64,000 nucleotides of DNA from Nostoc sp. MG11. GTDB taxonomy: Bacteria > Cyanobacteriota > Cyanobacteriia > Cyanobacteriales > Nostocaceae. Positions 9,270-18,267 of this stretch are shown piece by piece; position 1 is the first letter of the stretch; every line of letters starts with the position of its first letter. Made by a program: the position numbers and the translations under genes. The notes under the pieces are model-generated. The model was not told where the DNA came from, made no database searches, and saw nothing but the letters and a program-made list of their open reading frames with translations. The stretch is from contig NZ_JACXXN010000001.1 in assembly GCF_014904695.1 (NCBI RefSeq), positions 124,001-188,000 of the forward strand. Direction: 5' to 3'.

Positions 9270-10055
9270 ATGCACACTTGGCATTGGCGCAATTGGGAAG
9301 GACTGCCCTATCTGACTTGTAGTCTCTTAGAATTTTGGCATCACGGCTTCTTTACCCAGCAATTTTGGCCGCGTTCGCCACAAAATCTGACAGAAGTACT
9401 GCAACCAGAGGCATCAGTCTATCGTTTGAAGCAGGTTCATGGCAATACTGTTCTCACCCCACAAGAAATTAATAAAAAGTTAAGTTCGGGTGAAGATGAT
9501 TTAGCATCGGCAGATGGTTTAATTAGCGAGCAGCCTTTACAAACGGTATGGGTGGCTAGTGCAGATTGTACACCCGTGCTAATTGGGGATATAAAAACTG
9601 GACAAGTGGCAGCACTACATGCAGGGTGGCGGGGTACTGCTAAGAAGATTGTGCCTCTAGCGATCGCTCGATTACAATCCCAAGGCAGCAAACTTGATGA
9701 TTTACGCATTGCAATGGGCCCGGCGATCGCTGGTGAGGTTTACCAAGTTTCTGTTGAAGTAGCTGCTGAAATCGGGGCTAGCATAATACCACACGAAGAC
9801 GAACAAAAAATTGTGGCTGCGTTGCATGAGTTACCCAATTCACCCTTGCTAGAAGATCCAAATCCAGGTAAGGTAAGGCTGGATGTACGCCGGATAAATG
9901 CTTTACAGTTAGAAAATATGGGGATTAGTGCAGAACAGGTTGCGATCGCTCCATACTGTACTTACCAAACTCCAGAGCATTTCTTTTCTTACCGTCGAGA
10001 AAAAGAGAAAAAAGTTCAGTGGTCGGGAATTGTCAGCGGCAAAACAAGTCACTAG
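9270..10055 (+). CDS. pgeF: peptidoglycan editing factor PgeF (laccase-domain, YfiH/DUF152)
   Basis: Family members are Cu/Zn-containing laccase-like proteins; the E. coli homologue removes wrongly incorporated L-Ser from peptidoglycan precursors. The 261 residues contain the metal-site motifs KQVHGNTVL, SADCTPVLI and ALHAGWRGTAKKI, and end with YCTYQTPEHFFSYRRE, a conserved C-terminal signature. ATG start. Divergent from birA; the convergent neighbour ends 8 bp after its stop. Confidence 0.92.
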   Translation: MHTWHWRNWEGLPYLTCSLLEFWHHGFFTQQFWPRSPQNLTEVLQPEASVYRLKQVHGNTVLTPQEINKKLSSGEDDLASADGLISEQPLQTVWVASADCTPVLIGDIKTGQVAALHAGWRGTAKKIVPLAIARLQSQGSKLDDLRIAMGPAIAGEVYQVSVEVAAEIGASIIPHEDEQKIVAALHELPNSPLLEDPNPGKVRLDVRRINALQLENMGISAEQVAIAPYCTYQTPEHFFSYRREKEKKVQWSGIVSGKTSH

Positions 10056-10063
10056 AATTGCTG

Positions 10064-10540
10064 CTATATCCTTAGCACAGGATAGTTAGGATGCTCAGGA
10101 TTCGGGATAAGTCGCTGATTTCTACAATCTACTAGTAAATCCAGCGTCTCCAGCACCGTTTGTCCAATCAGGACTATATCACCTGTAACTAATGTTGCTT
10201 CAGTAGTTTCCCGTCCTGCCAATTCAATAATTACGGGTTCAGTCAAGCCAATTGATTCTTCACTACCATTCGCGTATTGGGCTATCTGCTGTCCTCGAAT
10301 TCTTAGACCAAGTTGTTGCACAATAGACATGGGTAGTACAGTACGTACTGCCCCAGTGTCTACGAGTGCTTCAGTTTCATACACTCGCAACATATTTGGG
10401 TTGAGCATTCCTCGGCTGACAAGCGCTTCATCAATGGCATTGGTGAGCTTGACTTTGACTCGAACTGCACCCATAGATTGATTGCTGGCAGGATGTGAAC
10501 GATTGAGATTTACCATAATCGGTGTATTTTGGAAAATCAT
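10064..10540 (-). CDS. retropepsin-like aspartic protease (clan AA)
   Basis: A 158-residue protein with the hallmark of single-domain clan AA aspartic proteases: ALVDTGAVRTVLP around residues 58-70, where DTG is the catalytic triplet, followed by a hydrophobic repeat unit. Such proteins act as homodimers. Cyanobacteria carry several copies whose substrates are unknown. ATG at 10540; internal ATGs at 10516 and nearer GAVRVKV are possible shorter starts. Confidence 0.82.
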   Translation of the reverse strand: MIFQNTPIMVNLNRSHPASNQSMGAVRVKVKLTNAIDEALVSRGMLNPNMLRVYETEALVDTGAVRTVLPMSIVQQLGLRIRGQQIAQYANGSEESIGLTEPVIIELAGRETTEATLVTGDIVLIGQTVLETLDLLVDCRNQRLIPNPEHPNYPVLRI

Positions 10541-10610
10541 TGAATCTGTTTCTAGAATATCCCGCTAGGTATTGTCTATAATTAGTGCTTTATTGCTAAC
10601 TATGAACTTT

Positions 10611-11405
10611 TTACAAATGCCGTAGAAAAGATTGGGGATTATTTAAAAAAGCTTTTGTTAAAGTAACGTGTTCAAGTGCATTATATTCTACCTCTTGTGG
10701 TGGATAGGTATCAAAACTGAGAATTGATGCTTGTGGAAATGCCATGAGAATTGGAGAGTGAGTAGCAATTATAAATTGGCTATCCTGATTTACCATATCT
10801 TTTAACAAAGACAATAGTGATAATTGTCGCAGAGGAGAAAGAGGTGCTTCCGGCTCATCGAGAAGATATAATCCACCAGGAACGAAGCGTGATTGAAAAA
10901 GTTTGAGAAAGCTTTCTCCGTGAGAGTTAGCATCAAGATTTTCACCATACTTATCAGCTAAAGCAGCTTTTTGACCTAGTACAGAGCGTTTAGCGAGCCA
11001 TAAACCAGTTCCCGTAAACTTTTGGTCATATTCTGATACTTGTTCTTCTAATTCTTGGCTAAGGGTTTTAATTCGCCTTGCAAAATTGAAGAAATCTTCT
11101 GCTCTTAAAAAAAAGCCACGTCCAGTCTTTTTCTGCCAGACAAACTTTAATTGTGTAGATAACTTTCGAGCATGGTCTAATGTTCTATCTTGCTGAATAT
11201 CTTCACCACCAACGCTAATTGAGCCAACACCTGCGGCAATTGCTTCTAATAAAGTTGATTTACCTGAACCATTTTCTCCCACAAAAAAAGTTACGGAATT
11301 TGAAAACTTAATTTCTTTCAAAGCTTTCATTAAAGGGAGATTAAAAGGGAAAGAATCAATATTTTTATTGATTTGTTTTTTAGCGATCGCTCTTAAATGG
11401 ATCAT
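10611..11405 (-). CDS. AAA family ATPase (ABC/SMC-like, stand-alone)
   Basis: A 264-residue single-domain ATPase. Walker A is [16 protein letters not shown] near residues 41-56, Walker B is [17 protein letters not shown] near residues 180-196, and a switch histidine follows in [11 protein letters not shown] short helical insertion lies between. It has no membrane domain or DNA-binding partner next to it, so it is not a transporter ATPase; the family resembles the ATPase of OLD-like and RecF-like proteins but no nuclease gene adjoins. Role unknown. ATG start. Confidence 0.82.
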   Translation of the reverse strand: MIHLRAIAKKQINKNIDSFPFNLPLMKALKEIKFSNSVTFFVGENGSGKSTLLEAIAAGVGSISVGGEDIQQDRTLDHARKLSTQLKFVWQKKTGRGFFLRAEDFFNFARRIKTLSQELEEQVSEYDQKFTGTGLWLAKRSVLGQKAALADKYGENLDANSHGESFLKLFQSRFVPGGLYLLDEPEAPLSPLRQLSLLSLLKDMVNQDSQFIIATHSPILMAFPQASILSFDTYPPQEVEYNALEHVTLTKAFLNNPQSFLRHL

Positions 11406-11501
11406 TTAATCATACTTACCCATTTACAGCACAACTTTATAATTGTGCCGCATCTCAGTTAGGCTTGGTACATTGAAAGATATAATTCCAAGGATGCCCC
11501 T

Positions 11502-12068
11502 ATGAACCAGACTTCGACTAACCAAGTACGATGGACATCTGCCGATTTAGAGTTGTTGCCAGACAACGGCAATCGCTATGAAATTGTAGACGGAGAATTA
11601 TTTGTGACACGCGCACCACACTGGGGTCATCAAGAAGTTACTGACAATATCTGTACAGAGTTAAAACTATGGTCACGGCAGACTGGCTTAGGAAAGCCTG
11701 TAAGTAGTGCTGGGATTATCTTTAGCGATGCTGATAACGTCATCCCTGATGTGGTTTGGATTAGCAATCAACGATTAGCTTCTGTGCTGGATGATGCTGG
11801 CCATTTAACAGCTGCACCAGAGTTAGTAGTTGAGGTTCTCTCTCCTGGACAGGAAAACGAACGACGTGACCGACAGGTGAAGCTGAAACTTTACGCTGCT
11901 CAAGGTGTCCGAGAATACTGGATTGTTGATTGGCAGTTACAGCAAATTCAAGTTTATCGACGAGAGCAAGCAACACTGGTGCTAATAGAAACGTTGTTTA
12001 GCAACGATAATCTGAGTTCACCGCTACTACCTGGGTTCACTTGCGATGTTGCGCGTTTGTTCAGTTAA
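11502..12068 (+). CDS. Uma2 family endonuclease
   Basis: A 188-residue Uma2/DUF820 protein: WTSADLELLPDNGNRYEIVDG at the N-terminus, then IIFSDADNVIPDVVWIS and PELVVEVLSPGQENERRDR in the nuclease core, and GVREYWIVDW. All core acidic residues of the PD-(D/E)XK fold are present, so it appears intact. The ATG at 11502 matches the usual family start. Its 3' end overlaps the convergent csaB gene by 4 bp. Confidence 0.87.
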   Translation: MNQTSTNQVRWTSADLELLPDNGNRYEIVDGELFVTRAPHWGHQEVTDNICTELKLWSRQTGLGKPVSSAGIIFSDADNVIPDVVWISNQRLASVLDDAGHLTAAPELVVEVLSPGQENERRDRQVKLKLYAAQGVREYWIVDWQLQQIQVYRREQATLVLIETLFSNDNLSSPLLPGFTCDVARLFS

Positions 12069-13117
12069 TCTTTAGCCAGTGCTTCATACAATACTTCACG
12101 ATGCATTAACGCACGATCTACCAAAGATTGGATTTGCTCAGATGATAATGGCTCACCATTAGCGTAATGCTCCATCCAAGTCAGACTAATCGAATTGGGG
12201 TCATCTGGCAAACTCGCCAAATCCCACCCAGGTATCGCCAACTCTTCCATCAGACGATTTACCTTGGGGTCATAACTAAGAGCAAAACAGCGACAACCTT
12301 CAGCAGCAGCCATGATCAAGCTGTGTAGCCGCATTCCAATTGCCATCTCGACACCGCGAAATACACCTTTCAAAAGTTGCGGGTCTTCCAGACATAAAAT
12401 CTTGCTGACATCTTTAAGATGTGGTTGAATAGCTTCGGCAATACTTAAATCTTCACTTTTCTGAAATGGCAGCAGTAAAATAAAAGCCTGCGTAGCTTTT
12501 TGAAAGTCAACCAAAGCACGAGTTAAATTTGCTAGGCGTGTTTCTGTAAGTTGGGGATGCGATCGCAAAGTCACAGCAACTCTAGGCGCAGGTAAATCCC
12601 AAAGTCCTGGTACTGGTTTAGACTCCAACGCCCAAACAGGGTCAGGAGCAAGGATACAAGGAATTTGCCAATCAGATAATAAACTAGCACTGGCGCGATC
12701 GCGGACACTAACTCTGGTACAATATCCGAAGGAGTATTGTGCCAACCAACGAGTTTGTGCGCGTGTTAACGGGCCGATACCCTGCGCCCAAGCAACAGTT
12801 TTTAATCCCATTTTTTGAGCCAATGCCATCAGTCCCCCATAATAAAATGGGCTTATGGTACTGGTAACATCCTGAATTAAACTTCCACCACCCCAAATAA
12901 AAGCATCGCAAGAGCGTAAAGCTTGCAGTACAGGTAAAGGAGCCATGCGATTGTGGGTTTCGACATTGTAGCGATCGCGGGTTTCCTCTGGATTGCCCGA
13001 AAGAACCACAGGCGTTACATCAGGTGGTAGCATTTGCAAAAGCGTCGCCAACAAAGCTTCGTCACCACCATTACCTTTACCGTAATACCCAGATAATAAC
13101 GCCCGCATCTTTACCAT
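12065..13117 (-). CDS. csaB: polysaccharide pyruvyl transferase CsaB
   Basis: Transfers pyruvyl groups from phosphoenolpyruvate to cell-wall polysaccharide; in Bacillus this anchors SLH proteins. The 350 residues begin with LLSGYYGKGNGGDEALL, the nucleotide-fold signature of the family, and continue with FIWGGGSLIQD and MRLHSLIMAAAEG, where the RxH motif is family-specific. A link to the SLH-domain porin at 22.5 kb is conceivable but inferred. Start ATG at 13117; an ATG three codons later is equally possible. Confidence 0.9.
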   Translation of the reverse strand: MVKMRALLSGYYGKGNGGDEALLATLLQMLPPDVTPVVLSGNPEETRDRYNVETHNRMAPLPVLQALRSCDAFIWGGGSLIQDVTSTISPFYYGGLMALAQKMGLKTVAWAQGIGPLTRAQTRWLAQYSFGYCTRVSVRDRASASLLSDWQIPCILAPDPVWALESKPVPGLWDLPAPRVAVTLRSHPQLTETRLANLTRALVDFQKATQAFILLLPFQKSEDLSIAEAIQPHLKDVSKILCLEDPQLLKGVFRGVEMAIGMRLHSLIMAAAEGCRCFALSYDPKVNRLMEELAIPGWDLASLPDDPNSISLTWMEHYANGEPLSSEQIQSLVDRALMHREVLYEALAKD

Positions 13118-13146
13118 TTTGGATTTTGGATTTTGGATTTTGGATT
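13116..13146. repeat. heptameric short tandem repeat (TTTTGGA)
   Basis: Four consecutive copies of TTTTGGA lie immediately upstream of csaB. Such heptamers are the STRR sequences of heterocystous cyanobacteria. A related decayed run is seen near 34875-34905. Confidence 0.75.
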
Positions 13147-13310
13147 TAGCGGAAAGTTGGAAGATAGATTTCCTTGGCTCAGACTTTCCAAGACGGATTT
13201 GAGATTATCAACTTTTTTCTAAATAGTTGACGAGATATCAGCCATCCTACCAACAGAAGAGGAATTTTCTTGTGGGAAGATGATGTTATAGAAAAACAAG
13301 AGAACTAATT

Positions 13311-13341
13311 ACTCTTGACTTTTGACTCTTGACTCTTGACT
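13311..13341. repeat. heptameric short tandem repeat (TTGACTC)
   Basis: Four near-perfect TTGACTC units lie directly before the DUF2499 gene. Similar variants occur at 31327-31350 and 36701-36733. They resemble -35 boxes by chance and should not be read as promoters without data. Confidence 0.7.
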
Positions 13342-13346
13342 TTCTT

Positions 13347-13688
13347 ATGCACGCCCTTTCAATTCCCACCTGGATTATTCATATTTCTAGCGTTATTGAG
13401 TGGATTGCCGCCATTTGGTTAATCTGGACTTACGGCGAACTTACTAATAACCGTACTTGGTGGGGATTGTCCCTTGCCATGTTACCAGCTTTGGTCAGCG
13501 CTATGTGCGCTTGTACCTGGCATTATTTCGACAACGCCGAATCTCTAGAATGGCTGGTAACGCTTCAAGCTACCATGACCTTAATTGGTAATTTTACGCT
13601 TTGGGCAGCGGCGTTTTTGATCTGGCGCTCTACCAATGCCAACACTGTAACTAAAACTGTTGAGCCAAAACCTATTAAATCAGAGTAA
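13347..13688 (+). CDS. DUF2499 (Ycf49-like) membrane protein
   Basis: A 113-residue multi-pass membrane protein. It begins MHALSIPTWIIHISSVIEWI and contains AMCACTWHYFDN, conserved in the DUF2499 family found in cyanobacteria and plastids. Three to four hydrophobic segments cover most of its length. A TTG six codons upstream lies in the tandem repeat and is rejected as a start. Its stop overlaps the ATG of the next gene by one base, so the two form one translational unit. Function unknown. Confidence 0.88.
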   Translation: MHALSIPTWIIHISSVIEWIAAIWLIWTYGELTNNRTWWGLSLAMLPALVSAMCACTWHYFDNAESLEWLVTLQATMTLIGNFTLWAAAFLIWRSTNANTVTKTVEPKPIKSE

Positions 13689-13990
13689 TGATGTCTAAAG
13701 AAACCCTGTTTGCCCTTTCACTGTTTCCCTACTTGGGTTTCTTGTGGTTTATCAGCCGCAGTCAGCAAATGCCACGTTTGGCACTGTATGGATTTTACGG
13801 CACTCTAGTGTTTGTTGCCATCACCATCCCAGCGGGAATTTATGCTGTATTGCATTATGGCGAGTCTTTAGCAAATGTAGATTGGCTACACGGCGGTGCA
13901 GAAGTTTTTTTGACGCTTTCTAACATCTTACTTGTGCTGGGTTTCGGGCAAGCTGTCAGGCAATTAAAAACGAAAAAAACCCAGATATAG
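13688..13990 (+). CDS. DUF3593 membrane protein
   Basis: A 100-residue protein with three hydrophobic segments, conserved in cyanobacteria and plants. Recognisable stretches are LFPYLGFLWFISRS and DWLHGGAEVFLTLSN. The start overlaps the stop of the DUF2499 gene (TAATG), which argues for translational coupling and a shared complex. Function unknown; the hisA gene follows after 39 bp. Confidence 0.85.
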   Translation: MMSKETLFALSLFPYLGFLWFISRSQQMPRLALYGFYGTLVFVAITIPAGIYAVLHYGESLANVDWLHGGAEVFLTLSNILLVLGFGQAVRQLKTKKTQI

Positions 13991-14029
13991 CAAGAATTTT
14001 AACTAGATTGAGTTATGAGGAACAAGTAA

Positions 14030-14803
14030 ATGGATGTAATTCCAGCGATTGATTTACTAGAAGGTCGCTGTGTGCGACTGTATCAGGGAGACTATGAACG
14101 ATCACAAGTTTTTAGCGAAAACCCTGTTGATGTTGCCAAACAGTGGGTTGATCAGGGTGCTACCAGATTGCATATAGTTGATCTAGATGGTGCAAAAGCA
14201 GGTAAAGTAGTAAACCTGGGCGCAATTGAAGCGATCGCTCAAGCAATATCAGTGCCTATTGAAGTAGGTGGAGGATTGCGCGATCGCGCTAGCGTGCAAC
14301 AAGTCTTTAATTTAGGCGTACAGTGGGCAATTCTCGGAACTATTGCCGTAGAACAACCCCAGCTAGTACAAGAACTCTGCCAAGAATTTCCTAAACAGAT
14401 TATTATCGGCATTGACGCCCGTAATGGCCGAGTAGCAACTCGCGGCTGGTTAGAAACCTCGGAAGTTTTAGCAACTCAACTGGCCGTACAAATGCAAGAA
14501 TTGGGCGCAGCTGCCATTATTTACACAGATATCCACCGTGATGGTACTCTCACAGGCCCGAATTTAGAAGCTTTGCGAGAAATTGCTGCGGCGATTTCCA
14601 TCCCAGTAATTGCATCTGGTGGGGTGAGTTCTGTTACCGATTTGTTAAGTTTGTTGGCGCTAGAACCTCAAGGTGTGACTAGTGTAATAGTCGGTCGTGC
14701 GCTGTATACTGGGGATATTTTGTTGAAAGAAGCATTGCGAGCGATCGGGCCAGGGCGAATTCAGGATATTCCACCAAATATAGGGTTTTCTAACTTCGCT
14801 TGA
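14030..14803 (+). CDS. hisA: phosphoribosylformimino-5-aminoimidazole carboxamide ribotide isomerase HisA
   Basis: Fourth step of histidine biosynthesis, an Amadori rearrangement on a (beta/alpha)8 barrel. The 257 residues begin [20 protein letters not shown], with the first catalytic Asp in AIDLL, and contain [33 protein letters not shown] (second catalytic Asp) and ASGGVSS. A GAGGA ribosome site precedes the ATG. Complete and ordinary. Confidence 0.96.
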   Translation: MDVIPAIDLLEGRCVRLYQGDYERSQVFSENPVDVAKQWVDQGATRLHIVDLDGAKAGKVVNLGAIEAIAQAISVPIEVGGGLRDRASVQQVFNLGVQWAILGTIAVEQPQLVQELCQEFPKQIIIGIDARNGRVATRGWLETSEVLATQLAVQMQELGAAAIIYTDIHRDGTLTGPNLEALREIAAAISIPVIASGGVSSVTDLLSLLALEPQGVTSVIVGRALYTGDILLKEALRAIGPGRIQDIPPNIGFSNFA

Positions 14804-14849
14804 AATTTTCTGCCTTTGCCCAAAGGTTTTGCTGCATCTAAACTAATGC

Positions 14850-14881
14850 ACAGATGTGTCTCTATGTCGAGACATATCTGT
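14850..14881. other. 13-bp imperfect hairpin downstream of hisA
   Basis: ACAGATGTGTCTC pairs with GAGACATATCTGT across a 6-base loop with one G-T mismatch. No T-run follows, so it may be a processed 3' end or part of a small RNA rather than a terminator. The surrounding 14804-15210 stretch has no convincing gene. Confidence 0.45.
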
Positions 14882-15210
14882 AATATAGCTGTTTTAACTT
14901 TTCAAACTCTCTCAGAATACACCTCACTTGAGCATACAAAAATCTTATATTTTTTTAAAATTTCCGAATTTGCAATTTATACTCTTGTATCCCCACTTGT
15001 AGAAGGTTCACAATCATTGATGTTCTCAGGACTCAACAACTGCTTAAGAATGCCAATTCACTTAAAACCGAGCCTAGTAATGCCCATTTGAAAAGTAAAA
15101 TTCAACTACTGCAAATAACTTGATTAATTACTAGATTTCAAATTTCAATCAAAAATTTATTTTATAGAAATTTTATTTAGAATTATTAAAAATAATGGGT
15201 TTCCTCTGTT

Positions 15211-15247
15211 ATAGAGACGTAAGAATCACAACGTCTCTATTTTTTTC
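15211..15247 (+). terminator. strong intrinsic terminator
   Basis: A perfect 10-bp stem (ATAGAGACGT / ACGTCTCTAT) with a 10-base loop is followed directly by a run of seven T and then C. It lies about 410 bp after hisA, so it either ends a long hisA transcript or an unrecognised small RNA between 14.8 and 15.2 kb. Confidence 0.75.
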
Positions 15248-15330
15248 TTTAGAAAAATTATGATATATTTCTGGAATCGATAATATTTACAATGTAGCTA
15301 AATTTGTAGTTAACTTAAAAGTTTAATTTT

Positions 15331-15447
15331 ATGTCTAACCAAGAACATGACCAACATCACAGAGGAGATAAACCACAACCCCCTAACACTCTGGGTAAAC
15401 CACGTAAGACTGAATTAAAAAAACCAATTAAAAAACCCCAAATATAA
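15331..15447 (+). CDS. small basic protein of 38 residues (hypothetical)
   Basis: An ATG-started frame begins MSNQEHDQHHRGDKPQPP and ends KKPIKKPQI. It is rich in Lys, His, Pro and Gln with no hydrophobic segment. It lies between two hairpins that share the stem GAGACGT. No ribosome site is obvious and the family is not recognised, so this is a candidate only. Confidence 0.35.
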   Translation: MSNQEHDQHHRGDKPQPPNTLGKPRKTELKKPIKKPQI

Positions 15448-15464
15448 AATCATAGTTAGTTATA

Positions 15465-15488
15465 GAGACGTAATTAGAGCTACGTCTC
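15465..15488. other. hairpin at the 3' end of the coiled-coil gene
   Basis: GAGACGTA at 15465-15472 pairs with TACGTCTC at 15481-15488. It uses the same stem sequence as the terminator at 15211 but lacks a T-run on either strand. It sits 16 bp beyond the stop of the minus-strand coiled-coil gene. Confidence 0.5.
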
Positions 15489-15503
15489 CATAATGTAACC
15501 TAA

Positions 15504-16586
15504 TTATTTATTTTTAACTTGACTTTTTGCCTGTTCTAAAGCTATTTCTTTGATTGCCTGATATGAATTGACATTTGCAGTTCCTTCAATAGCTTTAACT
15601 GCTAAATCCTGGACTTGTTTGAGGGCAGACTCAAGCTGTTTAGAAAGGTTTTGAATCCTTGTTTCTTGATTGATAATAGTTTGTTCTAAAGACTGTAATC
15701 TTTGTTCATAGAAACGCTTTTGCCCTTCGACTTCTTTACCATATAAATCTGCTTTGACTTTAGCTTGGTAGTAGGCGATACCTTTGCCTTCTTCCATAGC
15801 TTTTTTGATAGATGCTTCTTTCTCTTTAGGAAATGCTTCTACTTTAGTTTTATATTCCTCAAATTGTTTTTCTCGCTCAGAAATCGCTTTCTCTCGTTCA
15901 GTCCACTGTTTTTCTGCTTCTTGTAGTAATTCTTTTAGTTGGTTATATAATATTTTTTGCTGTTGTGCGTATTCATCGCTTTCAAGTTGACGCTGGAGTT
16001 CTAAATCATACTTGTATTCTGCTACATCCCGTTGCCGAGTTTTGTTGAGGTTTTCATTTCGTTCTTTGATAGCTCGTTGATGTTCCTCTTGCTCTTTTAC
16101 CCAAGTATTCCTTTGCTCTAATGTTTCTTGTGATAGTATTTCATAGCGCTGGTGAAATTCTTCTTGATAACCTTTAGAATTATCTTCGTACGATTGGATG
16201 AGAGTATCCAATATATCTTCAGATATTTCCAAATTATGTAACTGTGTTAATTGCTGAATTTCATTCTCTACAGATTGCCTAATTTCTGCTAACTTAGATG
16301 CTTTTATAGTTAGTTGTTCTGATAATTCATTAGCAGCACTACCAAAGCCTAACTGAATTTTTGCCAAGCTTTCAATTGTAGAATTCATCTTTTGCTGGAT
16401 AGTAGAAGGCTGATTATTTACAGACATTTTTTGCTCTACTTTAGGGATTTCTTTAGTTGCAGGCTGGTTTTCTTTAACTACTTGATCAAGTTGGGATTTT
16501 AGTGCTATTTTTTCTTTATTTAACTCTTCGTATGCCTGAAGAATTTCAACTTTGGTATTTTTATCGCTTGGTTTTTTAACTGCCAC
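15504..16586 (-). CDS. lfiB: coiled-coil-rich filament protein, LfiB-like
   Basis: About 360 residues, almost entirely helical and rich in Glu, Lys and Gln (for example QWTEREKAISEREKQFEEY). No enzyme motif, signal peptide or membrane segment is seen. The C-terminal half aligns by eye with the product of the next gene upstream (shared WTEREK, EYK or EYQ with KV.AFP, ADL, LEQTI, LKQ.QDLA), so the two are paralogues. Anabaena PCC 7120 has adjacent genes (alr4504/alr4505, LfiA and LfiB, from memory) whose products co-assemble into filaments, and these also lie beside the sph genes. GTG at 16586 is chosen because AGAGGAGA precedes it. The symbol rests on synteny and composition. Confidence 0.6.
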   Translation of the reverse strand: MAVKKPSDKNTKVEILQAYEELNKEKIALKSQLDQVVKENQPATKEIPKVEQKMSVNNQPSTIQQKMNSTIESLAKIQLGFGSAANELSEQLTIKASKLAEIRQSVENEIQQLTQLHNLEISEDILDTLIQSYEDNSKGYQEEFHQRYEILSQETLEQRNTWVKEQEEHQRAIKERNENLNKTRQRDVAEYKYDLELQRQLESDEYAQQQKILYNQLKELLQEAEKQWTEREKAISEREKQFEEYKTKVEAFPKEKEASIKKAMEEGKGIAYYQAKVKADLYGKEVEGQKRFYEQRLQSLEQTIINQETRIQNLSKQLESALKQVQDLAVKAIEGTANVNSYQAIKEIALEQAKSQVKNK

Positions 16587-16648
16587 AAAATCTCTCCTCT
16601 GCAAAAACTAAAAATTACTAAAATACTCAACAATAACTATAATACCTA

Positions 16649-16797
16649 TTGCAAAAGTCCGAAAATTATAACTGTCATTCTGACCAGAACATAGTGGAGT
16701 GTACCCCCACGCAAAAGCCAAGCTACGCCTTGGTTCAGCAGGAAAGAATCTCCGAGATGTTTCGCTCTGCTCAACATGACAATTTAAGCATTTATGC
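16649..16797 (+). repeat. dispersed ~140-bp repeat, copy A
   Basis: The stretch from GCAAAAGTCCGAAAATTATA through GTCATTCTGACCAGAA, AAGCCAAGCTACGCCTTGG and ATGTTTCGCT to CAACATGACAATTT recurs inverted at 55180-55318. Here it fills the gap between the two coiled-coil genes and ends close to the 3' end of the upstream one. It encodes no protein. Confidence 0.8.
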
Positions 16798-16804
16798 AAG
16801 AAAT

Positions 16805-17788
16805 CTATTTGTTAGAAGAACTATCAAAAGCTCTCATAGCTAAGTCTTGTGCTTGTTTCAATGTAGTTTGAAGTTGAGTAGAAATACCTTCTATTTGCTC
16901 AGTCTGCTTTTTAATTGTTTCTTCTAAAGCTTGAATTTTTAATTCATAATTTTGCTTGTTAGCTTCCCACTCTTTTTCAAATAAATCAGCCTCAATTTTA
17001 GCTTTTTGACTTGTTTCTTTAATTGCTTCTTCTCTAGATTTTTTAACTACTTCTTCCAGTTCATTAGGAAATGCTGCTACTTTTTGTTGATATTCCACAA
17101 ATACTGCTTGACGTTCAGTCAATATTTTTTCTCTTTCTGTCCAGTCTTTCTCTTTCTGTTGATAACCTTCTTGAATTTCCCTTTCTTGCTGGCGTTTTTT
17201 TGCCTCGTAAGTATCTGTATTTAGTTTACGAGTTGTTTCTAGTTTATATTCACATTCTTCTAGTTCTTGCTGGCGTTCTTTTACTAATAAATCATTATAA
17301 AATTGAAGTTTTTTCTCATACTCAGTTTGCTCTTTTTGCCATTCTTTGCGACGGATTGTAGTTTCTTTCTCTAGTGCTTCTTGCTTGCTAGCATTATCCT
17401 GTTCTAAAATTTTTAATTTTTCTTGATGTTCTTGATTTAAAATATCTAAAATATCTGCTACAACTCTAATTTTTCTAAGCTCTTGCAAATGCTGACTTTT
17501 AATTTCTAGAGCTTGATTCAATTCATCTAACCGAGAATTTTCTTTATCTAACTTCTCAGATAGTGCATTGAGAATGTCACCAAACTCTAATTGCAAATCA
17601 GCTAAACCTTTGACAATACTCTCAACAGTGTATGTGGAAGCAGATTCTAGTATTTCTTGGTTTTTTGTTTTTGCTGCTTCCTCTTGTTTAGTTGCTATTT
17701 TTGACTCTAGCTTTTTCCTATCTGCAAGAATTTGTTGAAATGCTTGCATTAGTTGTTGTTTACTATCCTGGATTGCAACTATAGTCAT
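16805..17788 (-). CDS. lfiA: coiled-coil-rich filament protein, LfiA-like
   Basis: A 327-residue, highly charged helical protein with long heptad-like stretches from about residue 20 to the end. VKGLADLQLEFGDILNALSEKL near residues 59-80 matches a similar stretch in the neighbouring paralogue. There is no membrane segment or enzymatic motif. AAGGAG precedes the ATG at 17788. It is divergent from sphR, as recalled for alr4504 and the sph genes of Anabaena PCC 7120, where LfiA needs LfiB to polymerise. Assignment is by synteny and paralogy, not by direct alignment. Confidence 0.6.
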   Translation of the reverse strand: MTIVAIQDSKQQLMQAFQQILADRKKLESKIATKQEEAAKTKNQEILESASTYTVESIVKGLADLQLEFGDILNALSEKLDKENSRLDELNQALEIKSQHLQELRKIRVVADILDILNQEHQEKLKILEQDNASKQEALEKETTIRRKEWQKEQTEYEKKLQFYNDLLVKERQQELEECEYKLETTRKLNTDTYEAKKRQQEREIQEGYQQKEKDWTEREKILTERQAVFVEYQQKVAAFPNELEEVVKKSREEAIKETSQKAKIEADLFEKEWEANKQNYELKIQALEETIKKQTEQIEGISTQLQTTLKQAQDLAMRAFDSSSNK

Positions 17789-18267
17789 AACTTCAACTCC
17801 TTTGAATAAACAATGAATTATGTGGGTAGCAAGTCATACCAAGAACTACCCTATGCAGACATCAGGGTAGCCTTGAAACTAGCATTTTTAGCGCAGTACA
17901 AATACTGGAATGATTAATGAAACACATGACACTTGATTGTGGACTCAATTATCTATTACAGTATCCTGTTGTTTTTAGGTATAGCTTATTTTTGAAATTT
18001 ATATAGTACTTTTGTACTAAGATAAATATACTTAACCTTATCTGCTATTGTCAAGACAGAATCAAATTTATTTGGGAATTTCAAAACTTTTAAAGACACA
18101 GAGACTTTAGTGGCTTACAGCCACATTGATTTACAATATCAATATAGAGGGTACTGTTATGTATGTTACTTATTGTAAAGAAATTCTCTACCCCAAAAGT
18201 GTGGATGCACTGAGACTAGATAATTGACTCAATTATCATATTGATACAAGTACAGTCCCAGAATTTT
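17789..18267. promoter_or_regulatory. divergent promoter region between lfiA and sphR
   Basis: About 480 bp, AT-rich, that must drive both the coiled-coil pair and the sph genes. One CTTAACCT at 18031-18038 matches a single PHO-box repeat, but the 11-bp-spaced neighbours are poor, so autoregulation by SphR is not supported. No ORF is convincing. Confidence 0.4.

Noticed and set aside
13311-13341. Series of -35 boxes (TTGACT) before the DUF2499 gene
   Set aside because: The units are a heptameric tandem repeat that also occurs elsewhere, and no matching -10 boxes follow.
14816-15091. 91-codon frame after hisA
   Set aside because: It runs through a 13-bp hairpin, has an unusual amino-acid mix and no recognised family or ribosome site.
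16608-16843. Small frames between the coiled-coil genes
   Set aside because: They read through the dispersed repeat that also occurs at 55.2 kb and have no family signal.
18031-18054. PHO box upstream of sphR
   Set aside because: Only one unit (CTTAACCT) fits; the positions 11 bp on either side do not match, so it is not comparable with the arrays near pstS.
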